In this document: positions 15,691-24,654 of the stretch, in pieces
How the letters are laid out: each line of letters begins with the position of its first letter
Numbering within the stretch: position 1 is the first letter of the stretch
Program-made: the position numbers and the translations under genes
Assembly (NCBI GenBank): GCA_029287355.1
Contig: JARFRH010000148.1
Location: forward strand, 1-34,250
Length of the DNA stretch: 34,250 nt
Reading direction: 5' to 3'
Origin: Maribacter sp.
Lineage (GTDB): Bacteria; Bacteroidota; Bacteroidia; Flavobacteriales; Flavobacteriaceae
Notes under the pieces: model-generated
What the model saw: the letters and a program-made list of their open reading frames with translations, nothing else
What the model was told of the DNA's origin: nothing
The model's database searches: none

Positions 15691-15873
15691 ATGACCACTA
15701 AAAAAGAGGATAAAAGTTCATGGGCCATTGGCGGAGGTATACTTATGGGCATAGGAATCGGTTTCTTTTTCTTAAGGGAGAACCCATTGGCCTTTGTAGG
15801 ATGTATACTCTTGGGTCTTGGAGTCGGCCTGATAATTACATCGATAATTTCAAGTAAAAACAGACAGACTTAG
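15691..15873 (+). CDS. small two-helix membrane protein
   Basis: From the ATG at 15691 the product is 60 residues. A polar lysine-rich lead is followed by two closely spaced Gly-rich hydrophobic helices (about 12-27 and 33-53) and a basic end. The frame can be extended back to 15649, where an ATG lies at the stop of the zinc-ribbon gene, but the extension is low complexity. Function is unknown. It lies in a compact run of plus-strand genes, 42 bases after the zinc-ribbon gene and 25 before the DUF6090 gene, so co-transcription is likely. Confidence 0.55.
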   Translation: MTTKKEDKSSWAIGGGILMGIGIGFFFLRENPLAFVGCILLGLGVGLIITSIISSKNRQT

Positions 15874-15897
15874 CGTTCGGAATTTTTTTTAACATAT

Positions 15898-16629
15898 ATG
15901 ATTAAGTTTTTTAGGAAAATCAGAATGCAACTGCTGAGCAAAAACAAGCTTGGTAAATACTTTATCTATGCGATAGGAGAGATATTTCTGGTGGTCATAG
16001 GAATATTGATTGCCTTATGGATAAACAATTGGAACAACGAAAGTATTGCAAAAAAAGAGGAGGAAAAATCATACCTAAATATTAAACAGCAAGTAGTGGA
16101 TGATAGAAAGGAAGTGGTCAAGGTAAAAGACCTCAACAACTATTATTACTCGATATACGACTACGCCACGAAAATTATTATCGCCCAGGATCGCACTAAA
16201 GTCGATTCATTGGCTCTTTTCGCCATGGGACTATCAAGATATTCAGATTTTAATCGCAACGGTAAAATATACGAAACCTTAGTAAACAGTGGAGAACTTC
16301 AACTTTTAGAAAATACCGACATCACCAGTGCCATTCAACAATTGGAGACGACCTACATTTATGTCAATAAATTGGAAGATATGCATTGGGAACTTATTAT
16401 GACAGAATTATCTCCAGAGCTAAAGGGGGTAATCAACTATGCAAATCTACAAACACTACAGCCTGAAAAACTGTATAGTATCGAATTACAAAATATCTTT
16501 TTTGAAATCATGGGTCTGTGCAAAATGAAGGATACCGACTATGGCGCTGCTTTGAACGACATAGATACCATTGTTGGTTTTATCGATAAAGAATTGAATT
16601 CGTCCGGGTTTGAACAATTAAACCAATGA
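15898..16629 (+). CDS. DUF6090 family membrane-anchored protein
   Basis: This 243-residue protein begins with the family-typical lead MIKFFRKIRMQLL. GKYFIYAIGEIFLVVIGILI follows at about 19-38, the single membrane helix, and then ALWINNWN and a long, mostly helical soluble part. This signature is common and often multi-copy in Flavobacteriaceae. Its function is unknown. The stop overlaps the next start by four bases (ATGA), indicating translational coupling with the MDR reductase. Confidence 0.8.
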   Translation: MIKFFRKIRMQLLSKNKLGKYFIYAIGEIFLVVIGILIALWINNWNNESIAKKEEEKSYLNIKQQVVDDRKEVVKVKDLNNYYYSIYDYATKIIIAQDRTKVDSLALFAMGLSRYSDFNRNGKIYETLVNSGELQLLENTDITSAIQQLETTYIYVNKLEDMHWELIMTELSPELKGVINYANLQTLQPEKLYSIELQNIFFEIMGLCKMKDTDYGAALNDIDTIVGFIDKELNSSGFEQLNQ

Positions 16630-17606
16630 AGGCCGCCGTTTACACAAAATATGGCCCAGCTGAGGTGCTTCAACTAAAAGAAGTCGAAAAACCCATACCA
16701 AAAGACAACGAAGTCTTGATTAAAATATTTGCCACTACCGTTACATCGCGGGATTGGCGGTTTCGAATAGCCGAACCATTCATGGCGCGGTTTTTTACAG
16801 GTCTTTTAAGACCCAGAATAACCATCTTGGGTTCTGATCTCGCCGGCGAAATTGAAGACATAGGAGAAGCGGTTACCTTGTTTAAAAAAGGAGACCAGGT
16901 TTTTGGTACTACAGATCACCATTTGGGTACCTATGCGGAGTACAAATGTATGCCTGAAGAAAGCATACTTGCCAAAAAACCGGACAATACATCCTACGAA
17001 GAAGCTGCCGCTGTATTTTTTGGAGGACATACTGCACTGCATTTTCTAAGAAAGGCAAATATCAAGAAAGGTCAAGCGCTACTTATCATAGGAGCTTCAG
17101 GGAGCGTAAGCTCTTACGGAGTACAACTCGCTAAATATTTTAAAGCGAAAGTTATGGGGGTTTGCAGTACCTCGAACCTAGAAATGGTCAAAGCTTTGGG
17201 AGCCGATTTGGTTATCGATTATATCCACGAAGATTTTACCAGACATGATAAGACTTACGATATTATTTTTGATACGGTGGGTGAAAATTCGCTCTCTGCC
17301 TCTATAAAATCCCTAAAGCAAAACGGCATTTATCTTGGAACGGTTCTTATGACTTTGCCGTTAATGATACAAGGACTATGGACTACAATGACCAGCAGCA
17401 AAACCGTAATCGGTGGTTCTGCAGGTGAACACAAAGAAGATCTTGTTTTTCTCAAAGAACTAATTGAGGCAGGTCATTTAAAACCAGTAATAGATCGATG
17501 CTACCCCCTAGAACAAATTGTCGAGGCCCACAGCTATGCTGAAAAAGGGCACAAGGTCTTAACTGTGACATCGCATCGAAACGAAACGAAACAAAATAGG
17601 CAATAG
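16626..17606 (+). CDS. MDR-family NAD(P)-dependent oxidoreductase (quinone reductase-like)
   Basis: This 326-residue protein has the quinone reductase layout. The N-terminal MKAAVYTKYGPAEVL is typical of the subfamily. TVTSRDWRFR near 38-47 replaces the N-P-x-D loop, and LGSDLAGEIE near 69-78 follows. The NADPH loop GASGSVSSYGVQLAKYF lies near 157-173. No structural zinc cluster is visible, so it is likely a reductase acting on quinones or reactive enones. It overlaps the DUF6090 gene by four bases and precedes DUF4386 by three bases, forming a tight operon. It is distinct from the MDR gene at 1184. Confidence 0.85.
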   Translation: MKAAVYTKYGPAEVLQLKEVEKPIPKDNEVLIKIFATTVTSRDWRFRIAEPFMARFFTGLLRPRITILGSDLAGEIEDIGEAVTLFKKGDQVFGTTDHHLGTYAEYKCMPEESILAKKPDNTSYEEAAAVFFGGHTALHFLRKANIKKGQALLIIGASGSVSSYGVQLAKYFKAKVMGVCSTSNLEMVKALGADLVIDYIHEDFTRHDKTYDIIFDTVGENSLSASIKSLKQNGIYLGTVLMTLPLMIQGLWTTMTSSKTVIGGSAGEHKEDLVFLKELIEAGHLKPVIDRCYPLEQIVEAHSYAEKGHKVLTVTSHRNETKQNRQ

Positions 17607-17609
17607 AAA

Positions 17610-18356
17610 ATGATCAAAACCAAAAAAACAACAAGTTTGTCCGACACTTCACCAAATAAGATGGTGAAAATTGCCGGTATGATGTTCCTATTTGCTTTCA
17701 TAGTGCCTACACTAAACTGGGCTTTCATCCTTTCCCAATTTCAGGTACCTAATGATGCATTAAACACAGGCAAAAACATTGTAGCGAATGAGTTGCTATT
17801 TCGCATTGGCATTTCAATTGAACTAGTAATGTCCATCGGTTTGGTTGTTCTGGGGGTGGCCCTTTATTCGCTACTCAAATCCATCAATAAAACCCTTGCC
17901 CAGTTTGCTCTAGCCCTTAAGCTGGTAGAAGCAGCCATTGCCGTGGTTATTACACTCGGGTCTTTTATCGCTTTACTAGCTTTAAGTGGGAATGATTCCT
18001 ATTTAGCCCCGTTGAATCAGGAGTCCTTGCAGGCCTTCGCAGGATTTATGCTACAAAAGCACACCGTACTCTATTCATTTCCCATGGTGTTCCTTGGTCT
18101 GGATATGATGTTATTCTGCTATTTGTTTTTCAAGTCGAGGTATATCCCGCGACTATTGGCCGGCTTTGGAGTCCTTTCTTTTGCGCTTATCTTCATTCAT
18201 GCCATCATGAATGTGATTGCTCCGCACTATGCGGCAATGCCTATAAACCAAATTGTATTTTGGGGGCCCAGTGGTCTTTTTGAAATACTAATTGGGTTAT
18301 GGCTATTGGTTAAGGGTTTAAACAAGGACCTACTTCACCCGATAACACAACGCTAA
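17610..18356 (+). CDS. DUF4386 family membrane protein
   Basis: This 248-residue protein has about six hydrophobic helices. The first, IAGMMFLFAFIVPTLNWAF, lies near 21-39, after a Lys/Thr-rich cytoplasmic lead. The order of helices, the NELLFRIGISIEL motif near 59-71, and 'FLGLDMMLFCYLFFKS' near 165-180 match DUF4386, a membrane family of unknown function. It follows the MDR reductase by three bases. No catalytic residue pattern is evident. Confidence 0.75.
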   Translation: MIKTKKTTSLSDTSPNKMVKIAGMMFLFAFIVPTLNWAFILSQFQVPNDALNTGKNIVANELLFRIGISIELVMSIGLVVLGVALYSLLKSINKTLAQFALALKLVEAAIAVVITLGSFIALLALSGNDSYLAPLNQESLQAFAGFMLQKHTVLYSFPMVFLGLDMMLFCYLFFKSRYIPRLLAGFGVLSFALIFIHAIMNVIAPHYAAMPINQIVFWGPSGLFEILIGLWLLVKGLNKDLLHPITQR

Positions 18357-18401
18357 AGAAATGGATTTAAAAAAAATGATAACCAATACATTTTCAAGCT
18401 T

Positions 18402-18878
18402 ATGAAAAAATCAATTTTAGCCGGCATATTTGCCATTGGAACAATTTTTAGTGTAATAGCCCAAGATGACCTTGAAAACGCTGAACCCCAGTTCGAGGTC
18501 AAGGTCATAACAAGCGTAGAATCGATAGTTCCACTTGGCCTGGGCCGTTCGCGTCTTATTTCAACTGAGGCTCCACGGGATTACAGGGAATTCTCTTCAG
18601 AACAAACGGAAGATGATGATACCCGCAATAAATCAAAACGCAAGGATATTCGCGTAAAGGATTTTGAGGAAACAAAACTGTTGAACTTCTACAATGTAGG
18701 TGGTATTCGTTTTCAGAATATTGCGGCCAATGATGCGGTCATATCATCAAAGCTAACAGCAATGTTGGCAGAAGGTTGGGATTTGATTTTTGTGACAAGT
18801 GCAGTCGAAAGTGATGCAGGGGAAGGTGATGAACAAGGCATTTTTATTACGCGCTATATTTTTAAAAGAGCTTTGTAA
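18402..18878 (+). CDS. secreted hypothetical protein (Bacteroidota-specific)
   Basis: This 158-residue protein has a typical signal peptide (MKKSILAGIFAIGTIFSVIAQ) with likely cleavage after Ala 20. An acidic linker follows. The C-terminal segment contains LLNFYNVGGIRFQNIAAND and, further on, WDLIFVTSAVES. It ends in ITRYIFKR, a small alpha/beta fold reminiscent of DUF4177-like proteins. It is probably periplasmic or outer-envelope. It lies 45 bases after DUF4386 and could be the last gene of that operon. Confidence 0.65.
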   Translation: MKKSILAGIFAIGTIFSVIAQDDLENAEPQFEVKVITSVESIVPLGLGRSRLISTEAPRDYREFSSEQTEDDDTRNKSKRKDIRVKDFEETKLLNFYNVGGIRFQNIAANDAVISSKLTAMLAEGWDLIFVTSAVESDAGEGDEQGIFITRYIFKRAL

Positions 18879-19023
18879 GCTATTATAAACTAGGGTACTT
18901 TGTAACGATCTTCGGTTTAAAGGTCGGAAGAAGATGGGTATGCATTCTACTTGTAGAAGTGTTTGGAAACAATGAATTATTCCAATCTTGAATTAAAGAC
19001 TTTAGATACAAAAGTTGAAAAAA

Positions 19024-19467
19024 ATGAAAATCGGTTTTAGGTTACTTATCGGTATAAGTGTTTTATTGACCCTCTTTCTAATAGTAGGTCAAACCTTTTC
19101 ATTGATAGATTACGATTGGGCCGTCGCGTTAGGCTTACAAGAATCGGAAAAAGAAGTAGGTAAAGTGGGCATAGCCTTTGCAAAGGGGTTTGCCTTTGGA
19201 GACACCCTTTTTTATTTACCCTTACTAATACTTGGGATCATCGGACTGTTGAAAAGCAAAAAATGGGGGTTCTATTTTATGCTCGGAAGTCTTGCTATTT
19301 CCGTCTATTGGCCTATTGTTCATCTTTATACGATTTATATAGGAAGAAATGTCCTTTCCCTACAACCCGATAAATATGTATCCTTCCCTATAACCTTATC
19401 TTTAATTATTAGCTATGGTCTTTGGGGAATGTGGTATTTATACAAGAATCAAAAGAACTTGATATAA
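19024..19467 (+). CDS. four-helix integral membrane protein, unknown function
   Basis: From the ATG at 19024 this is a 147-residue protein with four hydrophobic helices (about 4-21, 57-73, 80-100 and 119-136). It carries an acidic loop (LQESEKEVGKVG) after helix 1 and a short basic tail. The longer frame would use a TTG at 19015, which is less likely in this lineage. I do not recognise a family. It precedes a small ORF and a serine hydrolase on the same strand at short spacing. Confidence 0.6.
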   Translation: MKIGFRLLIGISVLLTLFLIVGQTFSLIDYDWAVALGLQESEKEVGKVGIAFAKGFAFGDTLFYLPLLILGIIGLLKSKKWGFYFMLGSLAISVYWPIVHLYTIYIGRNVLSLQPDKYVSFPITLSLIISYGLWGMWYLYKNQKNLI

Positions 19468-19486
19468 TGAGAAAGCCGATTGCAAT

Positions 19487-19693
19487 ATGGCCATTTATGA
19501 ATCCGATATTTTTTCAAAAGGTAGCTGCCTTTGCTTCCAAGAAAACAACGAATTAATAGGAATTGTGGGTTCGAGGTTTGGTATAGTGCGCTCCCATCAA
19601 ATGGATTCCGAATTACTTGCTAGCCCTGAAAGTGACAAGTTTTATATCGGATCTCCTCTTTTAGGTTCTTACACCAAGAAACAATTGAAATGA
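19487..19693 (+). CDS. short hypothetical protein, translationally coupled to the serine hydrolase
   Basis: This 68-residue frame runs from an ATG at 19487 to a TGA that overlaps the ATG of the serine hydrolase (19690). The frame is open a further 24 bases upstream. No family is recognisable. The sequence (GSCLCFQENNELIGIVGSR near 12-30) has no membrane segment. The overlap suggests real translation, but it may be a remnant of a larger gene. Confidence 0.35.
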   Translation: MAIYESDIFSKGSCLCFQENNELIGIVGSRFGIVRSHQMDSELLASPESDKFYIGSPLLGSYTKKQLK

Positions 19694-20772
19694 ATGAAGT
19701 TGACACAATTTTAAGAAAACAAATTGACGGTGGGTTAAGCCCGTCGGTTCACTATATTATTTTCAACGAAAATAAGGTCATACATAAGTTTTTGGGTGGT
19801 TTTGCCCACCTAAAAAATCAAAAAAAAACATCGGAAAACACTGCTTACCATTTGTTCTCCATAACAAAAACCTTTACCGCTTTGGCCATTTTACAGCTAG
19901 CGGAGCAGGAAAAACTACATATTGACCAATTTGTAAAAGAGCACCTGCCAGAATTTCCATACGGATCTGAAATAACCATACGGCAATTGATGAGCCATTC
20001 GGCAGGCATTCCAAATCCGATACCCCTAAGCTGGATCCATTTGCCCGAAGAACACCAATCCTTCGATAGCACTACTTTCTTCAATCACATCTACGCCAAA
20101 AACAGTAGAGTAAAAGCCCGACCAAATGAAAAGTTTGGGTATTCGAACCTGGGATATGTACTGCTTGGACAGCTAATAGAAAAGGTCTCCGGGTTACCTT
20201 ATGAAGAATACATCAACATACACATATTAAAACCATCGGGCATTATGGAAACCGAAATGGGTTTTACAATTCCCCATTCCGAGCAGTGCGCAAAGGGCTA
20301 TCATAAAAGGTTTGGCTTTTCAAATCTCATACTTGGGTTTTTGATGGACAAATCAAAATTTATGGCCAAACCCGAAGGAAAATGGGTTCCATTTAAAGAA
20401 AACTATGTCAATGGTACTGCATACGGTGGTTTGATAGGAACTCCTTACTCATTGGTAAAATATGCCCAAGCATTATTAAAACCCAATTCCCAATTAATTT
20501 CTGACGACTACAAGCAAATGCTTTTTACTGAAAATTTTACAAATCAAAATAAAGCCACCGGCATGTGCCTTTCTTGGTTTACTGGAGAATTAAACGGACA
20601 TCGATATGTGACCCATGCTGGCGGTGGCGGTGGTTATTATTGTGAAATAAGGCTTTACCCGGAAAAGGGAATTGGAAGCGTGATTCTATTCAATCGCTCA
20701 GGAATGCGTGATGAACGCTTTCTAGATAAACTAGATGAACATTTTTTAAAGAACAGAAACCGTGCATCATGA
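19690..20772 (+). CDS. serine hydrolase, class C beta-lactamase-like family
   Basis: This 360-residue protein has the serine active site S-I-T-K at 57-60, the Tyr-Ser-Asn motif at 151-153 (FGYSNLGY), and THAGGGGG near 313-320 in place of the K-T-G box. These mark the class C beta-lactamase/D-Ala-D-Ala carboxypeptidase-like fold, used by esterases, peptidases and some beta-lactamases. There is no clear signal peptide, so it may act in the cytoplasm, unlike most relatives. It is linked to its neighbours by four-base overlaps at both ends. The substrate cannot be told. Confidence 0.83.
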   Translation: MNEVDTILRKQIDGGLSPSVHYIIFNENKVIHKFLGGFAHLKNQKKTSENTAYHLFSITKTFTALAILQLAEQEKLHIDQFVKEHLPEFPYGSEITIRQLMSHSAGIPNPIPLSWIHLPEEHQSFDSTTFFNHIYAKNSRVKARPNEKFGYSNLGYVLLGQLIEKVSGLPYEEYINIHILKPSGIMETEMGFTIPHSEQCAKGYHKRFGFSNLILGFLMDKSKFMAKPEGKWVPFKENYVNGTAYGGLIGTPYSLVKYAQALLKPNSQLISDDYKQMLFTENFTNQNKATGMCLSWFTGELNGHRYVTHAGGGGGYYCEIRLYPEKGIGSVILFNRSGMRDERFLDKLDEHFLKNRNRAS

Positions 20773-21497
20773 AACAAAATGAGACTCGATTTACTTTTAT
20801 GCAAATCTTAGAGGGGTTGGAAGGTATTGTCATTATCGTTGCTTGTTATCTTAGCTTTTTTCTAAAACCCTTGCGAGAGCGATGGGGCCTCAGCAAAGAA
20901 GAGGCATCCCGTTCCCTACCGGGCGATGAAATCATTAGCGCTCCAAAATCAAAATTCACCCATGCCGTCAAAATAAATGCCCCGAAAGAATATGTATGGC
21001 CTTGGATAGCACAAATCGGTCAAGGAAGAGGGGGGTTTTATAGTTATGAGGCACTGGAGAATTTAATCGGGCTACAAATTTACAATTCCGATAATGTGCT
21101 GCCCGAATATCAAAATACTACCCTAGGCGATACTGTTGCTTTTGGCCCAGGAGATAGTTTGCCAATCGTTATTTGTGAACATGGGCATGCTATGGCGATA
21201 GAGAATTCCCTTGACCTTGACAACAACCAATTATATGACCCCAAGGGGTCTTTGCCAAAAAACTATTTACATCTTAGCTGGCTCTGGTATGTGGAAGCGC
21301 TAGACGATGAGCATTCCAGGTTTATTTCCAGAAACAGGGTAGATTATGGTCCCTCCTTCAAAAGCAAGTTAATGTTTGGACCGTTAACAGAGCCAGTAGT
21401 TTTTGCAATGGACCGGAAAATGTGCTTGGGCATCAAAAAACGGGCTGAACGTTTATATCGACAGAGACCGAATCTGGTTAAAGAAGAATCAATATAA
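20769..21497 (+). CDS. SRPBCC family protein with N-terminal membrane anchor
   Basis: This 242-residue protein has a hydrophobic segment near 12-29 followed by a SRPBCC-like domain. 'HAVKINAPKEYVWPWIAQIG' near 65-84 is the classic polyketide-cyclase/START opening with aromatic residues at the cavity mouth. The RGGFYSYEALENLIGL stretch near 87-102 is common in this subfamily. A C-terminal helix contains MDRKMCLGIKKRAER. It probably binds a hydrophobic ligand at the membrane. The start overlaps the serine hydrolase stop by four bases. Confidence 0.72.
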   Translation: MKQNETRFTFMQILEGLEGIVIIVACYLSFFLKPLRERWGLSKEEASRSLPGDEIISAPKSKFTHAVKINAPKEYVWPWIAQIGQGRGGFYSYEALENLIGLQIYNSDNVLPEYQNTTLGDTVAFGPGDSLPIVICEHGHAMAIENSLDLDNNQLYDPKGSLPKNYLHLSWLWYVEALDDEHSRFISRNRVDYGPSFKSKLMFGPLTEPVVFAMDRKMCLGIKKRAERLYRQRPNLVKEESI

Positions 21498-21523
21498 ATA
21501 TTTTAATCGTAAACGCTCCTAGC

Positions 21524-21566
21524 TGACGAATATCATTCATTTGCTTGGCTTTTCAATGTATTATTA
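21524..21566 (+). promoter_or_regulatory. operator and -7-like box before the second flavodoxin
   Basis: The palindrome TGACgaatATCA is at 21524-21535. After 23 bases comes TATTATTA (21559-21566), the weakest -7 match of the twelve. The start codon at 21591 lies 24 bases further on. The operator half is identical to that at 15267 except for one base. Confidence 0.55.
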
Positions 21567-21590
21567 AATTGATAACCTCAATAATACATT

Positions 21591-22118
21591 ATGAGCGGAG
21601 CAATTTTTTTCTCAACCAAGCACGGTAGCACGGCCGAATATGCCAATTGGATCGGCGAAGCTTCTGGTTTGCCGGTATTTGATGTGAATGATACCAACGC
21701 TGACCCATCTAAGTACGACTTTTTGGTATTAGGCAGCGCATTGATATTCTATAAACTGACCATAAGAAGATGGGCAAAAGCGAATTTGGCGGATATAGCG
21801 CATAAGTCAAAGATTCTGTTTTCGGTTTCCGGTGCGGGAGATAGTCCTAAACTACAGAGATGGGTTGCTGCATCCTTACCCGAAAAATTACTTTCGAAAA
21901 TGGACCATGTAGCACTTCGTGGTAGAATGGATCCGAAGAAACTTAACTGGGCACTGCGGTTGATAATGAGAATTGGTGCGTTTCTAAATCCCGATCCCCG
22001 AGCCAGTAAAGAAGAACGGGTAGGGTTTGATTATGTGGATAGAAGTAGTATTGAACCAATTCTAAAAATGATTGAGCAACACCAATCGAAGTTCGCCCCA
22101 GCAGATATGCCAAATTAA
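21591..22118 (+). CDS. flavodoxin-domain protein (HemG-like), paralogue of 14609-15148
   Basis: This 175-residue protein opens with FSTKHGSTAEYA, the FMN phosphate loop. YDFLVLGSALIFYKLT near 43-58 and ILFSVSGAGDSPKLQRW near 75-91 are further flavin-side loops. It ends with FDYVDRSSIEPIL, which matches the first flavodoxin. The two differ widely elsewhere, so the duplication is old. It sits alone between a plus-strand operon and a convergent membrane-protein gene whose 3' end overlaps it by 57 bases. The operator module upstream is the reason to place it in the proposed regulon. Confidence 0.83.
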   Translation: MSGAIFFSTKHGSTAEYANWIGEASGLPVFDVNDTNADPSKYDFLVLGSALIFYKLTIRRWAKANLADIAHKSKILFSVSGAGDSPKLQRWVAASLPEKLLSKMDHVALRGRMDPKKLNWALRLIMRIGAFLNPDPRASKEERVGFDYVDRSSIEPILKMIEQHQSKFAPADMPN

Positions 22119-22772
22119 GTAATAGAACAGACGCATGGCATACATAAAAATAAAACCATATCGCTTCAATACCATCAACTGCAACAGGTTGAATAAAAAC
22201 AGATTTATCCAAACAATTGCCATAGCCCAATTCGGGTATGTATCCATGTAAATTTGATAGGTAGGTTCAAATATGGCAATGATCAATAGCGCAATCCAAA
22301 GTAATTTTTGAGTTGATATGGTTTTAAAAATCGACAAAAGAATGGGAAACACCAAAGCAAGTGGTATACTATGAAAGAGCATCTCAACTAAAAAAGCCAT
22401 GGCCGGATAGAACAACAAAGACTTTGGAAACAGGATATTCATATCCATTGGGAAAACGATTTTTAAGTCGATTACTATGGCAATTGATACCAGTGGCACT
22501 ACGATAAGAAAAAAGCGAAACAACTCTTTTACATTCCCAGATTTATAGCTGCCCAATACGCCTTTGTTTTCTAACAAGAACAGGCCCAAAAAACCTATCA
22601 AGCCACTCAGTCCCATGGCCAGCAAGGGGTGGGTGCTTCCTAAAAATCTTTGAAAATACATACCATCTTGGCGCCAGAGCACCATGGTCGCGAACAGCAC
22701 GCAGCCCCATAAGACAAAAAGGATTTTATACGATGATTTGTTCGAATTGAACGAGGTCTTTAGCAGGTTCAT
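22062..22772 (-). CDS. multi-pass membrane protein, possibly CPBP-like
   Basis: This 236-residue protein has about seven hydrophobic helices. VEMLFHSIPLALVFPILLS near 126-144 and the later helix MYAMRLFYYLIWHICWG near 209-225 carry scattered Glu, His and Arg. They resemble the metal-dependent CPBP (CAAX-protease) fold, though the usual Glu-Glu motif is absent. It could be a degenerate or non-catalytic member. Its last 57 bases overlap the end of the convergent flavodoxin gene. The metallophosphoesterase gene lies nine bases upstream, so the two form an operon. Confidence 0.55.
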   Translation of the reverse strand: MNLLKTSFNSNKSSYKILFVLWGCVLFATMVLWRQDGMYFQRFLGSTHPLLAMGLSGLIGFLGLFLLENKGVLGSYKSGNVKELFRFFLIVVPLVSIAIVIDLKIVFPMDMNILFPKSLLFYPAMAFLVEMLFHSIPLALVFPILLSIFKTISTQKLLWIALLIIAIFEPTYQIYMDTYPNWAMAIVWINLFLFNLLQLMVLKRYGFIFMYAMRLFYYLIWHICWGELRLVLLNHF

Positions 22773-22781
22773 TTGAGTACA

Positions 22782-23993
22782 TTACTTAAAATCAATACAA
22801 GTAATTTCTGGGCGCATTCCAAGCCTACCCGGAAATCCAAGCCATCCTAAGCCTCGGTTTACATAAAGATGTTGACTCCCCTCAGTATAAAGACCGGCCC
22901 AATGTTCATATTTGTATTTAATCGGGCTCCATTGGCTGTTTTTTAAATGTATGCCTGCTTGCATCCCATGGGTATGACCTGAAAGTGTAAGTGCGATATC
23001 GGTATCATGGGTTACTTCGCCACTCCAATGTGAAGGGTCATGGGAAAGTAAGATCTTAAACGGAATATCAATGACCGATTCAAGAGCTTTTTCAAGATTA
23101 CCATATTGTTTAAATGGCGGATTCCCCCAATTTTCCACACCCAAAATCGCCATCTTTTCCCCTTGAATTTCAATCGATTTCGCCTCATTGAGCAAAAGTT
23201 CAAATCCAATGTCTTTGTGGAATTTTTTTATCCCCTCAAAATTTTCTTGCTTATCCTTTGGTGAATCCCATTCACTATAGTCTCCGTAATCATGATTGCC
23301 CAATACGGAAAATTTCCCTTTTTTAGCATTCAATTTTTCAAAGGTTGATTGCCAGCCCTTCAGTTCCCATTGAAAATTATTGACTAAGTCGCCCGTAAAA
23401 AATATAAAATCAGGTTCCTGCCGATTGATTAGCTCCACTGCCTTATCGAAAACGTGATACTTGTGGCTAAAACTCCCCAGGTGCGTATCCGAAATATGGA
23501 CCACACGAAGCCCTTTAAAACTTTGTGGTATCGCGTCAAATTTGATTCTTAGATGACGGACCTTAAATCGGTAACGGGCCATAAAAATGGCATATACAAT
23601 AACGAAAAAAGGAAGAAAACCAGAAAATAATCCTATAAGAGGTATCACGATCAACGATTCTTCTTCTGAAAAGGCATAGTTCGTAAAACGCAGTATACTG
23701 ATAACCAAAACAAAAATCAGTTTTGGAACAAAAGAAGAAATGCTAAGGCCGTACAAGGACGAAACCAATACTTGTTTGCGCTGTGGATGTATAGAATCAA
23801 GTCGTACCCTCAATATCAGGATAGCACCAACCAAACCTATAGTAAAAAACCAAAAGGCACCATTGATAGCTGTCCTCATACGAACTGAAGTGATCAGTTG
23901 GGTGATGGACTGCAGCCAATAGAACGCTAGAATATCTATTAGAAGTATGGCCAAACAAAGCAAGACGATAGTAAAAAAGGAGTATCGTCTCAT
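22782..23993 (-). CDS. membrane-anchored metallophosphoesterase
   Basis: This 403-residue protein has four N-terminal hydrophobic helices (about 6-26, 45-62, 87-102, 115-137) and a calcineurin-like phosphoesterase domain. Metal-site motifs appear in order: SDTHLG at 168-173, GDLVNN at 201-206, GNHDYGD at 232-238, SHDPSHW near 315-321 and SGHTHGMQ near 332-339. All metal ligands seem present. Homologues such as YkuE and YaeI-type enzymes cleave lipid-linked phosphate esters; the substrate here is unknown. It is co-transcribed with the downstream membrane protein at nine bases. Confidence 0.88.
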   Translation of the reverse strand: MRRYSFFTIVLLCLAILLIDILAFYWLQSITQLITSVRMRTAINGAFWFFTIGLVGAILILRVRLDSIHPQRKQVLVSSLYGLSISSFVPKLIFVLVISILRFTNYAFSEEESLIVIPLIGLFSGFLPFFVIVYAIFMARYRFKVRHLRIKFDAIPQSFKGLRVVHISDTHLGSFSHKYHVFDKAVELINRQEPDFIFFTGDLVNNFQWELKGWQSTFEKLNAKKGKFSVLGNHDYGDYSEWDSPKDKQENFEGIKKFHKDIGFELLLNEAKSIEIQGEKMAILGVENWGNPPFKQYGNLEKALESVIDIPFKILLSHDPSHWSGEVTHDTDIALTLSGHTHGMQAGIHLKNSQWSPIKYKYEHWAGLYTEGSQHLYVNRGLGWLGFPGRLGMRPEITCIDFK

Positions 23994-24060
23994 TGACAGA
24001 TAGGGCTAAAAATTTGAACTAGTCGGCAAAAAGGAACCATTGCTACTCTACTTTTACGGA

Positions 24061-24582
24061 TTACTGACTTTTATGGAGCGCTGCAAACAAGACCATATAA
24101 TTATGTCCCGCTTCTTTGGCACATTTGGGGCAATAGGCATAGTGCACATAATAGTCCTCGGCCTTTTTACCTTGCTTGGCCAAATGAGCATCCATCTGTT
24201 TCATGAATTTTGGGGCAGAATTAAAGGGTCCGTCAAATACCTTGCTCACAAAGGTTCCAGTAAGGGTGGTATTCTCAGCATGAGGCACGGTATCAGTGAC
24301 CGATAGAAACATTTCGGACTTAAATGCCGTGGGATCCATGAAAAGTAATAAAATGTCTTCTCGGTTCTCGGCGAGCCGCTGAGCATCTTCTGCCAATTTT
24401 ACCATTTTTGTGACCTTCTTGCCGATCATCGGTGGCAGTGGAATATGAAAAAGGGTGGGTACTGACGCCTTGATAAATTTTTTCTTATTCCATTCATAGG
24501 TTTTGCCTTCCCATTTTTCGGGATGGAAGGAAGGGCAGCATTCTTCCTTTAACTTTTCTTCTTCTTTTTTTAAAAGTTCCAT
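24061..24582 (-). CDS. conserved hypothetical protein with C-terminal CPKC motif
   Basis: This 173-residue soluble protein has a Lys/Glu-rich lead with a Cys-Cys pair near 15-16. A middle part has the basic MIGKKVTKMVKLAEDAQ near 52-68. The C-terminal CPKCAKEAGHNYMVLFA (about 151-167) could bind a metal through Cys-x-x-Cys and a nearby His. I recognise no named domain. It lies at the end of the minus-strand run that begins at 28193, 72 bases after the GNAT gene, and may belong to that operon. Confidence 0.6.
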   Translation of the reverse strand: MELLKKEEEKLKEECCPSFHPEKWEGKTYEWNKKKFIKASVPTLFHIPLPPMIGKKVTKMVKLAEDAQRLAENREDILLLFMDPTAFKSEMFLSVTDTVPHAENTTLTGTFVSKVFDGPFNSAPKFMKQMDAHLAKQGKKAEDYYVHYAYCPKCAKEAGHNYMVLFAALHKSQ

Positions 24583-24654
24583 AGTTAATTATTTTCTATT
24601 CAACTCCTATTTTTCCTTCCAAAAACTTTTCAAAAAGATTTGTGACTATCTGTT

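Noticed and set aside
21493-21500. AT-rich TATTTATA on the minus strand at the fixed spacing from the 21524 operator
   Set aside because: It points back into the end of the SRPBCC gene, no minus-strand gene follows, and the region is AT-rich, so a chance match is likely.
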